Below are positions 41,363 through 54,840 of a stretch of 64,000 bases of DNA, piece after piece. Under the pieces are notes generated by a model that was not told the DNA's origin, did not search any database, and saw only the letters and a program-made list of their open reading frames with translations. The position numbers and the translations under genes are program-made. The stretch is from Siphonodentalium dalli (taxonomy: Eukaryota; Mollusca; Scaphopoda; Gadilida; Siphonodentaliidae): positions 5,210,001-5,274,000 of the forward strand of contig CP136062.1 of the NCBI GenBank assembly GCA_032622095.1, in the 5' to 3' direction. Every line of letters begins with the position of its first letter. Position 1 is the stretch's first letter.

Positions 41363-43095
41363 CTGCAACCTCAGCCGATCTAGAAACTGAAAGAATTTCT
41401 AAAATCCATCGAAAACTGAAAGAATTTCGGGCCCTCAAACTTTGCAATTTTGGGCCCATGGATGTGCTTGATAACACATCTTTTCCGAAGATATCGAACC
41501 TAGGATGTAATCTGCTACTATAATCCGTACGGACTGAAGAGGGCACGCGGTGGGTGTAATTTTTCCAGTGTCGGTTCAGTATTGTGGGTCAGGGGAGGGG
41601 TAGTCCGTGGTACCATTTTTGTATTCTTCTCCGAATCAGATGAAACTTGGAATGTAACATCTACCATATACGTTGATCACGAAGCTGAAAACAGATCGTA
41701 AATCCGTCTAAAAATGGCGGAGATTTTGGCAATCCAATTTTGAATTTGGGCCCATTTGCTTTCCAATAACCAAAGTGTTATTCGGGTCCGAATCAGATGA
41801 AATTTATGTTGTGCAATCTAGGTCAGCGGCAGATCGCAAAACTGAAAACAATTTTTAAATCCGTTGGAAACTAACGGAGTTACGGGCCCTCAAACTTCGC
41901 ATTTTGTGCCAGGGTTGATGTTTTCCCAATCCCGTCACCCAATTTCGAGGTAGGGGGTGGGGTCACGTCCAAACACTTGAGATCAACATACACATGTTAG
42001 GACAACATATACTCACCATACTTATATTTTCCGTCCCGAAACTGCGATTCTTTCCACTCATGATTTTCCCTATTATTATACTTCCATGGTGTAACCAAGG
42101 AAGTATATTGTTTTTCTACTGCGGCCGTTTTCTGTTTAATTGGAAATACTCAGAAACTAATAGGAGGAGGACCGCGAAATCTCTAGCGAATGTAGGCATC
42201 TAAGGTCTACTAAAAATAATGCTATCCGGATGTTGGTCCAATATATTTTGACAGAGTTATGGCCCTTTTTCGATTATTTTTCATTATTATTATTATTATA
42301 CTGGACACTTTTGCAACCCTTATTACTCGAAAAGTACCAGGAGTAGCACACTAAAACTTGGTACGTATCTTGGGATCAAAGAGTTGTATGCCATCGTCGC
42401 ATAACGAATATTGTCCGCGTTTTCCCCGAGGAGTTATCTCCCTTTATCTAAAAATATGTCATTTTATTATCTCGGAAATTATAAGGAGCAGAGCATCGAA
42501 AATTGGACTGTATGCACACCTCGATATGCCCTACTGCCCACGGGCATCAGAACTTGTGTCCGCGCTTTCCCTGAGGAGTTACCGCCCATAGTTGGCAAAC
42601 CTCTATTTGATTGTACTCTGTTGTCCTCTTGTATCATTCCAGATAACTGCATGTGGTTTTCATAGTCGTGTTGACCGTTGTCAGTTTAGTCAGAGAAGAA
42701 AAATTTGACAGGGTTGGACATATATTTTGACACTGGGGTGGGGGGCAAAATTTTTGCAAAATAAAATTTTGTTTGACATTCATCTATTTAAGTTTATGTA
42801 TTTCTCGAACGATAACAAACCCATACCGGAAAGGATTTTTGAAATCCGAGAAGAAATGCAAGAGTTACGGGCCCTCAAAGTTTGCAATTTGGGCCGATGT
42901 GCTTGTGACCACATCTCCTCCGAAGGTATCGAACATAGGATATCATCTGATACGGCAACGTGTGCGGACGGAAGAGAGCACGCGATGGGCCAAATTTTGC
43001 CAGTGTCTGTTCATTATTGTGGGTCTGGGGAGGGGTGGTCCGTGGTACCAATTTTTAATTCTTTTTCGAATCAGATGAAACTTGGAATATAACAT

Positions 43096-44828
43096 CTGCA
43101 ACCTCAGCCGATCTAGAAACTGAAAGAATTTCTAAAATCCATCGAAAACTGAAAGAATTTCGGGCCCTCAAACTTTGCAATTTTGGGCCCATGGATGTGC
43201 TTGATAACACATCTTTTCCGAAGATATCGAACCTAGGATGTAATCTGCTACTATAATCCGTACGGACTGAAGAGGGCACGCGGTGGGTGTAATTTTTCCA
43301 GTGTCGGTTCAGTATTGTGGGTCAGGGGAGGGGTAGTCCGTGGTACCATTTTTGTATTCTTCTCCGAATCAGATGAAACTTGGAATGTAACATCTACCAT
43401 ATACGTTGATCACGAAGCTGAAAACAGATCGTAAATCCGTCTAAAAATGGCGGAGATTTTGGCAATCCAATTTTGAATTTGGGCCCATTTGCTTTCCAAT
43501 AACCAAAGTGTTATTCGGGTCCGAATCAGATGAAATTTATGTTGTGCAATCTAGGTCAGCGGCAGATCGCAAAACTGAAAACAATTTTTAAATCCGTTGG
43601 AAACTAACGGAGTTACGGGCCCTCAAACTTCGCATTTTGTGCCAGGGTTGATGTTTTCCCAATCCCGTCACCCAATTTCGAGGTAGGGGGTGGGGTCACG
43701 TCCAAACACTTGAGATCAACATACACATGTTAGGACAACATATACTCACCATACTTATATTTTCCGTCCCGAAACTGCGATTCTTTCCACTCATGATTTT
43801 CCCTATTATTATACTTCCATGGTGTAACCAAGGAAGTATATTGTTTTTCTACTGCGGCCGTTTTCTGTTTAATTGGAAATACTCAGAAACTAATAGGAGG
43901 AGGACCGCGAAATCTCTAGCGAATGTAGGCATCTAAGGTCTACTAAAAATAATGCTATCCGGATGTTGGTCCAATATATTTTGACAGAGTTATGGCCCTT
44001 TTTCGATTATTTTTCATTATTATTATTATTATACTGGACACTTTTGCAACCCTTATTACTCGAAAAGTACCAGGAGTAGCACACTAAAACTTGGTACGTA
44101 TCTTGGGATCAAAGAGTTGTATGCCATCGTCGCATAACGAATATTGTCCGCGTTTTCCCCGAGGAGTTATCTCCCTTTATCTAAAAATATGTCATTTTAT
44201 TATCTCGGAAATTATAAGGAGCAGAGCATCGAAAATTGGACTGTATGCACACCTCGATATGCCCTACTGCCCACGGGCATCATAACTTGTGTCCGCGCTT
44301 TCCCTGAGGAGTTACCGCCCATAGTTGGCAAACCTCTATTTGATTGTACTCTGTTGTCCTCTTGTATCATTCCAGATAACTGCATGTGGTTTTCATAGTC
44401 GTGTTGACCGTTGTCAGTTTAGTCAGAGAAGAAAAATTTGACAGGGTTGGACATATATTTTGACACTGGGGTGGGGGGCAAAATTTTTGCAAAATAAAAT
44501 TTTGTTTGACATTCATCTATTTAAGTTTATGTATTTCTCGAACGATAACAAACCCATACCGGAAAGGATTTTTGAAATCCGAGAAGAAATGCAAGAGTTA
44601 CGGGCCCTCAAAGTTTGCAATTTGGGCCGATGTGCTTGTGACCACATCTCCTCCGAAGGTATCGAACATAGGATATCATCTGATACGGCAACGTGTGCGG
44701 ACGGAAGAGAGCACGCGATGGGCCAAATTTTGCCAGTGTCTGTTCATTATTGTGGGTCTGGGGAGGGGTGGTCCGTGGTACCAATTTTTAATTCTTTTTC
44801 GAATCAGATGAAACTTGGAATATAACAT
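43096..44828. repeat. Satellite unit 26, shared single-base variant
   Basis: The unit carries the same G to T change as unit 19, here at 44283. It lies three units after deleted unit 23, whereas unit 19 lies four units after deleted unit 15. The two marked blocks are therefore similar but not of equal length. Confidence 0.9.
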
Positions 44829-47800
44829 CTGCAACCTCAGCCGATCTAGAAACTGAAAGAATTTCTAAAATCCATCGAAAACTGAAAGAATTTCGGGCCC
44901 TCAAACTTTGCAATTTTGGGCCCATGGATGTGCTTGATAACACATCTTTTCCGAAGATATCGAACCTAGGATGTAATCTGCTACTATAATCCGTACGGAC
45001 TGAAGAGGGCACGCGGTGGGTGTAATTTTTCCAGTGTCGGTTCAGTATTGTGGGTCAGGGGAGGGGTAGTCCGTGGTACCATTTTTGTATTCTTCTCCGA
45101 ATCAGATGAAACTTGGAATGTAACATCTACCATATACGTTGATCACGAAGCTGAAAACAGATCGTAAATCCGTCTAAAAATGGCGGAGATTTTGGCAATC
45201 CAATTTTGAATTTGGGCCCATTTGCTTTCCAATAACCAAAGTGTTATTCGGGTCCGAATCAGATGAAATTTATGTTGTGCAATCTAGGTCAGCGGCAGAT
45301 CGCAAAACTGAAAACAATTTTTAAATCCGTTGGAAACTAACGGAGTTACGGGCCCTCAAACTTCGCATTTTGTGCCAGGGTTGATGTTTTCCCAATCCCG
45401 TCACCCAATTTCGAGGTAGGGGGTGGGGTCACGTCCAAACACTTGAGATCAACATACACATGTTAGGACAACATATACTCACCATACTTATATTTTCCGT
45501 CCCGAAACTGCGATTCTTTCCACTCATGATTTTCCCTATTATTATACTTCCATGGTGTAACCAAGGAAGTATATTGTTTTTCTACTGCGGCCGTTTTCTG
45601 TTTAATTGGAAATACTCAGAAACTAATAGGAGGAGGACCGCGAAATCTCTAGCGAATGTAGGCATCTAAGGTCTACTAAAAATAATGCTATCCGGATGTT
45701 GGTCCAATATATTTTGACAGAGTTATGGCCCTTTTTCGATTATTTTTCATTATTATTATTATTATACTGGACACTTTTGCAACCCTTATTACTCGAAAAG
45801 TACCAGGAGTAGCACACTAAAACTTGGTACGTATCTTGGGATCAAAGAGTTGTATGCCATCGTCGCATAACGAATATTGTCCGCGTTTTCCCCGAGGAGT
45901 TATCTCCCTTTATCTAAAAATATGTCATTTTATTATCTCGGAAATTATAAGGAGCAGAGCATCGAAAATTGGACTGTATGCACACCTCGATATGCCCTAC
46001 TGCCCACGGGCATCAGAACTTGTGTCCGCGCTTTCCCTGAGGAGTTACCGCCCATAGTTGGCAAACCTCTATTTGATTGTACTCTGTTGTCCTCTTGTAT
46101 CATTCCAGATAACTGCATGTGGTTTTCATAGTCGTGTTGACCGTTGTCAGTTTAGTCAGAGAAGAAAAATTTGACAGGGTTGGACATATATTTTGACACT
46201 GGGGTGGGGGGCAAAATTTTTGCAAAATAAAATTTTGTTTGACATTCATCTATTTAAGTTTATGTATTTCTCGAACGATAACAAACCCATACCGGAAAGG
46301 ATTTTTGAAATCCGAGAAGAAATGCAAGAGTTACGGGCCCTCAAAGTTTGCAATTTGGGCCGATGTGCTTGTGACCACATCTCCTCCGAAGGTATCGAAC
46401 ATAGGATATCATCTGATACGGCAACGTGTGCGGACGGAAGAGAGCACGCGATGGGCCAAATTTTGCCAGTGTCTGTTCATTATTGTGGGTCTGGGGAGGG
46501 GTGGTCCGTGGTACCAATTTTTAATTCTTTTTCGAATCAGATGAAACTTGGAATATAACATCTGCAACCTCAGCCGATCTAGAAACTGAAAGAATTTCTA
46601 AAATCCATCGAAAACTGAAAGAATTTCGGGCCCTCAAACTTTGCAATTTTGGGCCCATGGATGTGCTTGATAACACATCTTTTCCGAAGATATCGAACCT
46701 AGGATGTAATCTGCTACTATAATCCGTACGGACTGAAGAGGGCACGCGGTGGGTGTAATTTTTCCAGTGTCGGTTCAGTATTGTGGGTCAGGGGAGGGGT
46801 AGTCCGTGGTACCATTTTTGTATTCTTCTCCGAATCAGATGAAACTTGGAATGTAACATCTACCATATACGTTGATCACGAAGCTGAAAACAGATCGTAA
46901 ATCCGTCTAAAAATGGCGGAGATTTTGGCAATCCAATTTTGAATTTGGGCCCATTTGCTTTCCAATAACCAAAGTGTTATTCGGGTCCGAATCAGATGAA
47001 ATTTATGTTGTGCAATCTAGGTCAGCGGCAGATCGCAAAACTGAAAACAATTTTTAAATCCGTTGGAAACTAACGGAGTTACGGGCCCTCAAACTTCGCA
47101 TTTTGTGCCAGGGTTGATGTTTTCCCAATCCCGTCACCCAATTTCGAGGTAGGGGGTGGGGTCACGTCCAAACACTTGAGATCAACATACACATGTTAGG
47201 ACAACATATACTCACCATACTTATATTTTCCGTCCCGAAACTGCGATTCTTTCCACTCATGATTTTCCCTATTATTATACTTCCATGGTGTAACCAAGGA
47301 AGTATATTGTTTTTCTACTGCGGCCGTTTTCTGTTTAATTGGAAATACTCAGAAACTAATAGGAGGAGGACCGCGAAATCTCTAGCGAATGTAGGCATCT
47401 AAGGTCTACTAAAAATAATGCTATCCGGATGTTGGTCCAATATATTTTGACAGAGTTATGGCCCTTTTTCGATTATTTTTCATTATTATTATTATTATAC
47501 TGGACACTTTTGCAACCCTTATTACTCGAAAAGTACCAGGAGTAGCACACTAAAACTTGGTACGTATCTTGGGATCAAAGAGTTGTATGCCATCGTCGCA
47601 TAACGAATATTGTCCGCGTTTTCCCCGAGGAGTTATCTCCCTTTATCTAAAAATATGTCATTTTATTATCTCGGAAATTATAAGGAGCAGAGCATCGAAA
47701 ATTGGACTGTATGCACACCTCGATATGCCCTACTGCCCACGGGCATCAGAACTTGTGTCCGCGCTTTCCCTGAGGAGTTACCGCCCATAGTTGGCAAACC

Positions 47801-50800
47801 TCTATTTGATTGTACTCTGTTGTCCTCTTGTATCATTCCAGATAACTGCATGTGGTTTTCATAGTCGTGTTGACCGTTGTCAGTTTAGTCAGAGAAGAAA
47901 AATTTGACAGGGTTGGACATATATTTTGACACTGGGGTGGGGGGCAAAATTTTTGCAAAATAAAATTTTGTTTGACATTCATCTATTTAAGTTTATGTAT
48001 TTCTCGAACGATAACAAACCCATACCGGAAAGGATTTTTGAAATCCGAGAAGAAATGCAAGAGTTACGGGCCCTCAAAGTTTGCAATTTGGGCCGATGTG
48101 CTTGTGACCACATCTCCTCCGAAGGTATCGAACATAGGATATCATCTGATACGGCAACGTGTGCGGACGGAAGAGAGCACGCGATGGGCCAAATTTTGCC
48201 AGTGTCTGTTCATTATTGTGGGTCTGGGGAGGGGTGGTCCGTGGTACCAATTTTTAATTCTTTTTCGAATCAGATGAAACTTGGAATATAACATCTGCAA
48301 CCTCAGCCGATCTAGAAACTGAAAGAATTTCTAAAATCCATCGAAAACTGAAAGAATTTCGGGCCCTCAAACTTTGCAATTTTGGGCCCATGGATGTGCT
48401 TGATAACACATCTTTTCCGAAGATATCGAACCTAGGATGTAATCTGCTACTATAATCCGTACGGACTGAAGAGGGCACGCGGTGGGTGTAATTTTTCCAG
48501 TGTCGGTTCAGTATTGTGGGTCAGGGGAGGGGTAGTCCGTGGTACCATTTTTGTATTCTTCTCCGAATCAGATGAAACTTGGAATGTAACATCTACCATA
48601 TACGTTGATCACGAAGCTGAAAACAGATCGTAAATCCGTCTAAAAATGGCGGAGATTTTGGCAATCCAATTTTGAATTTGGGCCCATTTGCTTTCCAATA
48701 ACCAAAGTGTTATTCGGGTCCGAATCAGATGAAATTTATGTTGTGCAATCTAGGTCAGCGGCAGATCGCAAAACTGAAAACAATTTTTAAATCCGTTGGA
48801 AACTAACGGAGTTACGGGCCCTCAAACTTCGCATTTTGTGCCAGGGTTGATGTTTTCCCAATCCCGTCACCCAATTTCGAGGTAGGGGGTGGGGTCACGT
48901 CCAAACACTTGAGATCAACATACACATGTTAGGACAACATATACTCACCATACTTATATTTTCCGTCCCGAAACTGCGATTCTTTCCACTCATGATTTTC
49001 CCTATTATTATACTTCCATGGTGTAACCAAGGAAGTATATTGTTTTTCTACTGCGGCCGTTTTCTGTTTAATTGGAAATACTCAGAAACTAATAGGAGGA
49101 GGACCGCGAAATCTCTAGCGAATGTAGGCATCTAAGGTCTACTAAAAATAATGCTATCCGGATGTTGGTCCAATATATTTTGACAGAGTTATGGCCCTTT
49201 TTCGATTATTTTTCATTATTATTATTATTATACTGGACACTTTTGCAACCCTTATTACTCGAAAAGTACCAGGAGTAGCACACTAAAACTTGGTACGTAT
49301 CTTGGGATCAAAGAGTTGTATGCCATCGTCGCATAACGAATATTGTCCGCGTTTTCCCCGAGGAGTTATCTCCCTTTATCTAAAAATATGTCATTTTATT
49401 ATCTCGGAAATTATAAGGAGCAGAGCATCGAAAATTGGACTGTATGCACACCTCGATATGCCCTACTGCCCACGGGCATCAGAACTTGTGTCCGCGCTTT
49501 CCCTGAGGAGTTACCGCCCATAGTTGGCAAACCTCTATTTGATTGTACTCTGTTGTCCTCTTGTATCATTCCAGATAACTGCATGTGGTTTTCATAGTCG
49601 TGTTGACCGTTGTCAGTTTAGTCAGAGAAGAAAAATTTGACAGGGTTGGACATATATTTTGACACTGGGGTGGGGGGCAAAATTTTTGCAAAATAAAATT
49701 TTGTTTGACATTCATCTATTTAAGTTTATGTATTTCTCGAACGATAACAAACCCATACCGGAAAGGATTTTTGAAATCCGAGAAGAAATGCAAGAGTTAC
49801 GGGCCCTCAAAGTTTGCAATTTGGGCCGATGTGCTTGTGACCACATCTCCTCCGAAGGTATCGAACATAGGATATCATCTGATACGGCAACGTGTGCGGA
49901 CGGAAGAGAGCACGCGATGGGCCAAATTTTGCCAGTGTCTGTTCATTATTGTGGGTCTGGGGAGGGGTGGTCCGTGGTACCAATTTTTAATTCTTTTTCG
50001 AATCAGATGAAACTTGGAATATAACATCTGCAACCTCAGCCGATCTAGAAACTGAAAGAATTTCTAAAATCCATCGAAAACTGAAAGAATTTCGGGCCCT
50101 CAAACTTTGCAATTTTGGGCCCATGGATGTGCTTGATAACACATCTTTTCCGAAGATATCGAACCTAGGATGTAATCTGCTACTATAATCCGTACGGACT
50201 GAAGAGGGCACGCGGTGGGTGTAATTTTTCCAGTGTCGGTTCAGTATTGTGGGTCAGGGGAGGGGTAGTCCGTGGTACCATTTTTGTATTCTTCTCCGAA
50301 TCAGATGAAACTTGGAATGTAACATCTACCATATACGTTGATCACGAAGCTGAAAACAGATCGTAAATCCGTCTAAAAATGGCGGAGATTTTGGCAATCC
50401 AATTTTGAATTTGGGCCCATTTGCTTTCCAATAACCAAAGTGTTATTCGGGTCCGAATCAGATGAAATTTATGTTGTGCAATCTAGGTCAGCGGCAGATC
50501 GCAAAACTGAAAACAATTTTTAAATCCGTTGGAAACTAACGGAGTTACGGGCCCTCAAACTTCGCATTTTGTGCCAGGGTTGATGTTTTCCCAATCCCGT
50601 CACCCAATTTCGAGGTAGGGGGTGGGGTCACGTCCAAACACTTGAGATCAACATACACATGTTAGGACAACATATACTCACCATACTTATATTTTCCGTC
50701 CCGAAACTGCGATTCTTTCCACTCATGATTTTCCCTATTATTATACTTCCATGGTGTAACCAAGGAAGTATATTGTTTTTCTACTGCGGCCGTTTTCTGT

Positions 50801-51760
50801 TTAATTGGAAATACTCAGAAACTAATAGGAGGAGGACCGCGAAATCTCTAGCGAATGTAGGCATCTAAGGTCTACTAAAAATAATGCTATCCGGATGTTG
50901 GTCCAATATATTTTGACAGAGTTATGGCCCTTTTTCGATTATTTTTCATTATTATTATTATTATACTGGACACTTTTGCAACCCTTATTACTCGAAAAGT
51001 ACCAGGAGTAGCACACTAAAACTTGGTACGTATCTTGGGATCAAAGAGTTGTATGCCATCGTCGCATAACGAATATTGTCCGCGTTTTCCCCGAGGAGTT
51101 ATCTCCCTTTATCTAAAAATATGTCATTTTATTATCTCGGAAATTATAAGGAGCAGAGCATCGAAAATTGGACTGTATGCACACCTCGATATGCCCTACT
51201 GCCCACGGGCATCAGAACTTGTGTCCGCGCTTTCCCTGAGGAGTTACCGCCCATAGTTGGCAAACCTCTATTTGATTGTACTCTGTTGTCCTCTTGTATC
51301 ATTCCAGATAACTGCATGTGGTTTTCATAGTCGTGTTGACCGTTGTCAGTTTAGTCAGAGAAGAAAAATTTGACAGGGTTGGACATATATTTTGACACTG
51401 GGGTGGGGGGCAAAATTTTTGCAAAATAAAATTTTGTTTGACATTCATCTATTTAAGTTTATGTATTTCTCGAACGATAACAAACCCATACCGGAAAGGA
51501 TTTTTGAAATCCGAGAAGAAATGCAAGAGTTACGGGCCCTCAAAGTTTGCAATTTGGGCCGATGTGCTTGTGACCACATCTCCTCCGAAGGTATCGAACA
51601 TAGGATATCATCTGATACGGCAACGTGTGCGGACGGAAGAGAGCACGCGATGGGCCAAATTTTGCCAGTGTCTGTTCATTATTGTGGGTCTGGGGAGGGG
51701 TGGTCCGTGGTACCAATTTTTAATTCTTTTTCGAATCAGATGAAACTTGGAATATAACAT

Positions 51761-53367
51761 CTGCAACCTCAGCCGATCTAGAAACTGAAAGAATTTCTAA
51801 AATCCATCGAAAACTGAAAGAATTTCGGGCCCTCAAACTTTGCAATTTTGGGCCCATGGATGTGCTTGATAACACATCTTTTCCGAAGATATCGAACCTA
51901 GGATGTAATCTGCTACTATAATCCGTACGGACTGAAGAGGGCACGCGGTGGGTGTAATTTTTCCAGTGTCGGTTCAGTATTGTGGGTCAGGGGAGGGGTA
52001 GTCCGTGGTACCATTTTTGTATTCTTCTCCGAATCAGATGAAACTTGGAATGTAACATCTACCATATACGTTGATCACGAAGCTGAAAACAGATCGTAAA
52101 TCCGTCTAAAAATGGCGGAGATTTTGGCAATCCAATTTTGAATTTGGGCCCATTTGCTTTCCAATAACCAAAGTGTTATTCGGGTCCGAATCAGATGAAA
52201 TTTATGTTGTGCAATCTAGGTCAGCGGCAGATCGCAAAACTGAAAACAATTTTTAAATCCGTTGGAAACTAACGGAGTTACGGGCCCTCAAACTTCGCAT
52301 TTTGTGCCAGGGTTGATGTTTTCCCAATCCCGTCACCCAATTTCGAGGTAGGGGGTGGGGTCACGTCCAAACACTTGAGATCAACATACACATGTTAGGA
52401 CAACATATACTCACCATACTTATATTTTCCGTCCCGAAACTGCGATTCTTTCCACTCATGATTTTCCCTATTATTATACTTCCATGGTGTAACCAAGGAA
52501 GTATATTGTTTTTCTACTGCGGCCGTTTTCTGTTTAATTGGAAATACTCAGAAACTAATAGGAGGAGGACCGCGAAATCTCTAGCGAATGTAGGCATCTA
52601 AGGTCTACTAAAAATAATGCTATCCGGATGTTGGTCCAATATATTTTGACAGAGTTATGGCCCTTTTTCGATTATTTTTCATTATTATTATTATTATACT
52701 GGACACTTTTGCAACCCTTATTACTCGAAAAGTACCAGGAGTAGCACACTAAAACTTGGTACGTATCTTGGGATCAAAGAGTTGTATGCCATCGTCGCAT
52801 AACGAATATTGTCCGCGTTTTCCCCGAGGAGTTATCTCCCTTTATCTAAAAATATGTCATTTTATTATCTCGGAAATTATAAGGAGCAGAGCATCGAAAA
52901 TTTGACTGTATGCACACCTCGATATGCCCTACTGCCCACGGGCATCAGAACTTGTGTCCGCGCTTTCCCTGAGGAGTTACCGCCCATAGTTGGCAAACCT
53001 CTATTTGATTGTACTCTGTTGTCCTCTTGTATCATTCCAGATAACTGCATGTGGTTTTCATAGTCGTGTTGACCGTTGTCAGTTTAGTCAGAGAAGAAAA
53101 ATTTGACAGGGTTGGACATATATTTTGACACTGGGGTGGGGGGCAAAATTTTTGCAAAATAAAATTTTGTTTGACATTCATCTATTTAAGTTTATGTATT
53201 TCTCGAACGATAACAAACCCATACCGGAAAGGATTTTTGAAATCCGAGAAGAAATGCAAGAGTTACGGGCCCTCAAAGTTTGCAATTTGGGCCGATGTGC
53301 TTGTGACCACATCTCCTCCGAAGGTATCGAACATAGGATATCATCTGATACGGCAACGTGTGCGGAC
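51761..53367. repeat. Terminal, truncated satellite unit 31
   Basis: This last unit stops at offset 1607, directly after gtgtgcggac. The sequence then changes to acgctacacgcg, which is not satellite. It also carries its own substitution, G to T at 52903. The break lies inside internal module copy 2, not at any repeat landmark. I saw no target-site duplication or transposon end at the junction. Confidence 0.95.
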
Positions 53368-54551
53368 ACGCTACACGCGAAACGGAGATGACTTTTGGGA
53401 AATCCAGAGTCCAAAACGGATCCAAATCGACCTGTCCCAGAAAAGTCGTTCATTTTGTTTTCACTTTTTGAAAAAGGCTCCAATATTTCAACCAAAACTT
53501 TTGGACTTAGAACATTATTTTTTTCTCAGTCAAGTGAAAAGAGCTCTTCAAAATAATTCCGCTTATATATATAATATATATTATCTATATATACGCCAAA
53601 AATTTGTCACTCCCTCTTCGCCTTCCTCCAGCTACCCCATCTCCCCGCGGATGGAACCTAACTCCGATTCGAACGCACCCGTATCGCGGGCCAGGCTCAT
53701 GTCTCTACCTGGGAACTGATATAACGCCCACCGAATTCCAACAATCATTTCCAGACCGGTATATTGGTATCGGTACATATCGAAGCTGTTATAAAGCAGA
53801 TAACTTGGATTTGAATATAAACCCACCTATTCGTAAATTTTGCTGCCCATGGTGTGGGCTAAATTATCATTTTAACGTGTATAGTGTGCCATGAGTTTTC
53901 TGCCTTCCGTGCATTTCACTTGTGTATCGTATTTCGCATCATCAATGCACTGCATCTCAAGTACAACCAAACAAAATACAAACATTACATTAATGGGACC
54001 AAACAAGCCTTAGTTATACGATGTATACTTATACTAACGTAAAGACGACGTATATCCAAATATTTCGTTTGCGACAACAACGATAAACACATAGAAAAAT
54101 GCAAACATCATCACTTTCGTAACAACAATTCGTATATTTTTATGAATAGTAGAATACTACAAATGTACATTCAATTCTTTCCGTTGGTATATGTCTGCCA
54201 AAATGTAAATGACTCCCTTTATAATTTCACAAAATAAAACACCACTGTTAGTTTCGTACGCCGTCATTTAAGTTTTATCTAAAGGTAAACGCTCGTTATT
54301 CCTACCATATAGGGAACGGTCTTACAGAGAACGCTCTTTTCTGTTCGGTTACGTTCACACGCCGTGTACATTGCTTTGTGTGTTGATGTTTATCATTCAT
54401 TTTATTCTTCGGATCGAACGTTCATTGATCGCGGTTCATGTTATGTGCTTGTTCAAACCACTTATCTGCCGTGTAGAGCAAGGCTTATGAGAATGGGACG
54501 GATATTTGTGGAGTGTTCAGGTACCATTTATTTTAGAATTAGTACCTGTAT
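53368..54551. other. Non-coding flank, first segment
   Basis: No gene could be supported here. The segment is AT-rich and contains an alternating TA tract at about 53563-53592, the probable SINE head described separately, and a hairpin-like gcccatggtgtgggc near 53847. An open frame crossing the satellite border is an accident of the junction. The 12-bp motif gaacgctctttt at 54329-54340 is one of several copies spread through the flank. Confidence 0.6.
53640..53735 (-). mobile_element. Probable decayed tRNA-derived SINE head
   Basis: Read on the minus strand, a Pol III A-box-like stretch (tatatcagttcccaggtaga, beginning at 53723) is followed 47 bases later by a B-box-like gcgttcgaatcgg (53676 down to 53664). 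Consensus tRNA promoters have TRGCNNAGY...GG and GGTTCGANTCC at nearly this spacing. Between them lies gagcctggcccgcgatacgg, which has the look of an anticodon region. The stems no longer close well, so an intact tRNA gene is rejected. A SINE or tRNA pseudogene fits best. No tail or target-site duplication was identified. Confidence 0.45.
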
Positions 54552-54840
54552 TATACCCCTGCAACCAGTTGTGGGTGGGGTGGGGATGGTATACTGGAAT
54601 CAGCATGTCCGTCCGTTCATCAATATGTATATATATATCTAATTGTTCCCGATAGATTTGGGAGGAATATAGTAATCAGCATGACCGTCCGCGCGTCCGT
54701 TCGATATGGTTACTGATTGATAACTCTAGTATTAGTTGACTGATTCGTATGTTACATGTCCGTGGTATTTGGAGTTGGAGTATAGTAGATCTCCAAGTAT
54801 ACAAATATTCGTCTTTATCTCATTCTGGTGAATATAATGA
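54552..54840. repeat. Dispersed mollusc-type repeat with 'tccgtccg' phrases
   Basis: The segment begins with tatacccctgcaac and a degraded inverted partner (gttgtgggtgggg), then 'atactggaatcagcatgtcc'. A second, shorter version (aatatagtaatcagcatgac and cgtccg) follows from about 54665. Further text such as 'gattgataactctagtatta' belongs to the same style of repeat. I recognise this layout (palindromic C/G-rich head, then a 'tccgtccg' run, then 'ataactc...gagt') as common in mollusc genomes, from memory only. The right boundary is approximate. Confidence 0.5.

Larger units (their letters stand above)
1..53367. repeat. Satellite array, 31 units of 1733 bp, head to tail
   Basis: The same sequence returns every 1733 bases in one orientation from the left edge of the window to 53367. 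With the phase set at base 1, units 1-15 start at 1+1733(n-1), units 16-23 at 25881+1733(n-16) and units 24-31 at 39630+1733(n-24). The two shifts are caused by 115-bp deletions in units 15 and 23. Unit 31 stops after 1607 bases. No spacer separates the units and no other sequence interrupts them. Comparing the reading frames that cover about 60% of each unit, I found only five substituted bases in all units. Offsets of about 185-630 and 842-995 were only spot-checked, so silent changes may have been missed. No unit carries a recognisable gene. The array continues to the left beyond the window. Near-identity points to recent amplification or strong homogenisation by unequal exchange or conversion. 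Confidence 0.98.

Noticed and set aside
1-53367. Array considered as rDNA, histone or 5S cluster, or as a CRISPR array
   Set aside because: No rRNA or histone sequence is recognisable in the unit, and a 1733-bp unit without unique spacers does not fit CRISPR.
53171-53719. 182-codon open frame crossing the satellite border
   Set aside because: It joins satellite text to unrelated flank and overlaps other frames and the SINE-like segment. It is an accident of the junction.
54364-54642. 92-codon frame as a possible exon
   Set aside because: Its second half lies in a dispersed repeat, and no convincing splice sites or partner exons were found.
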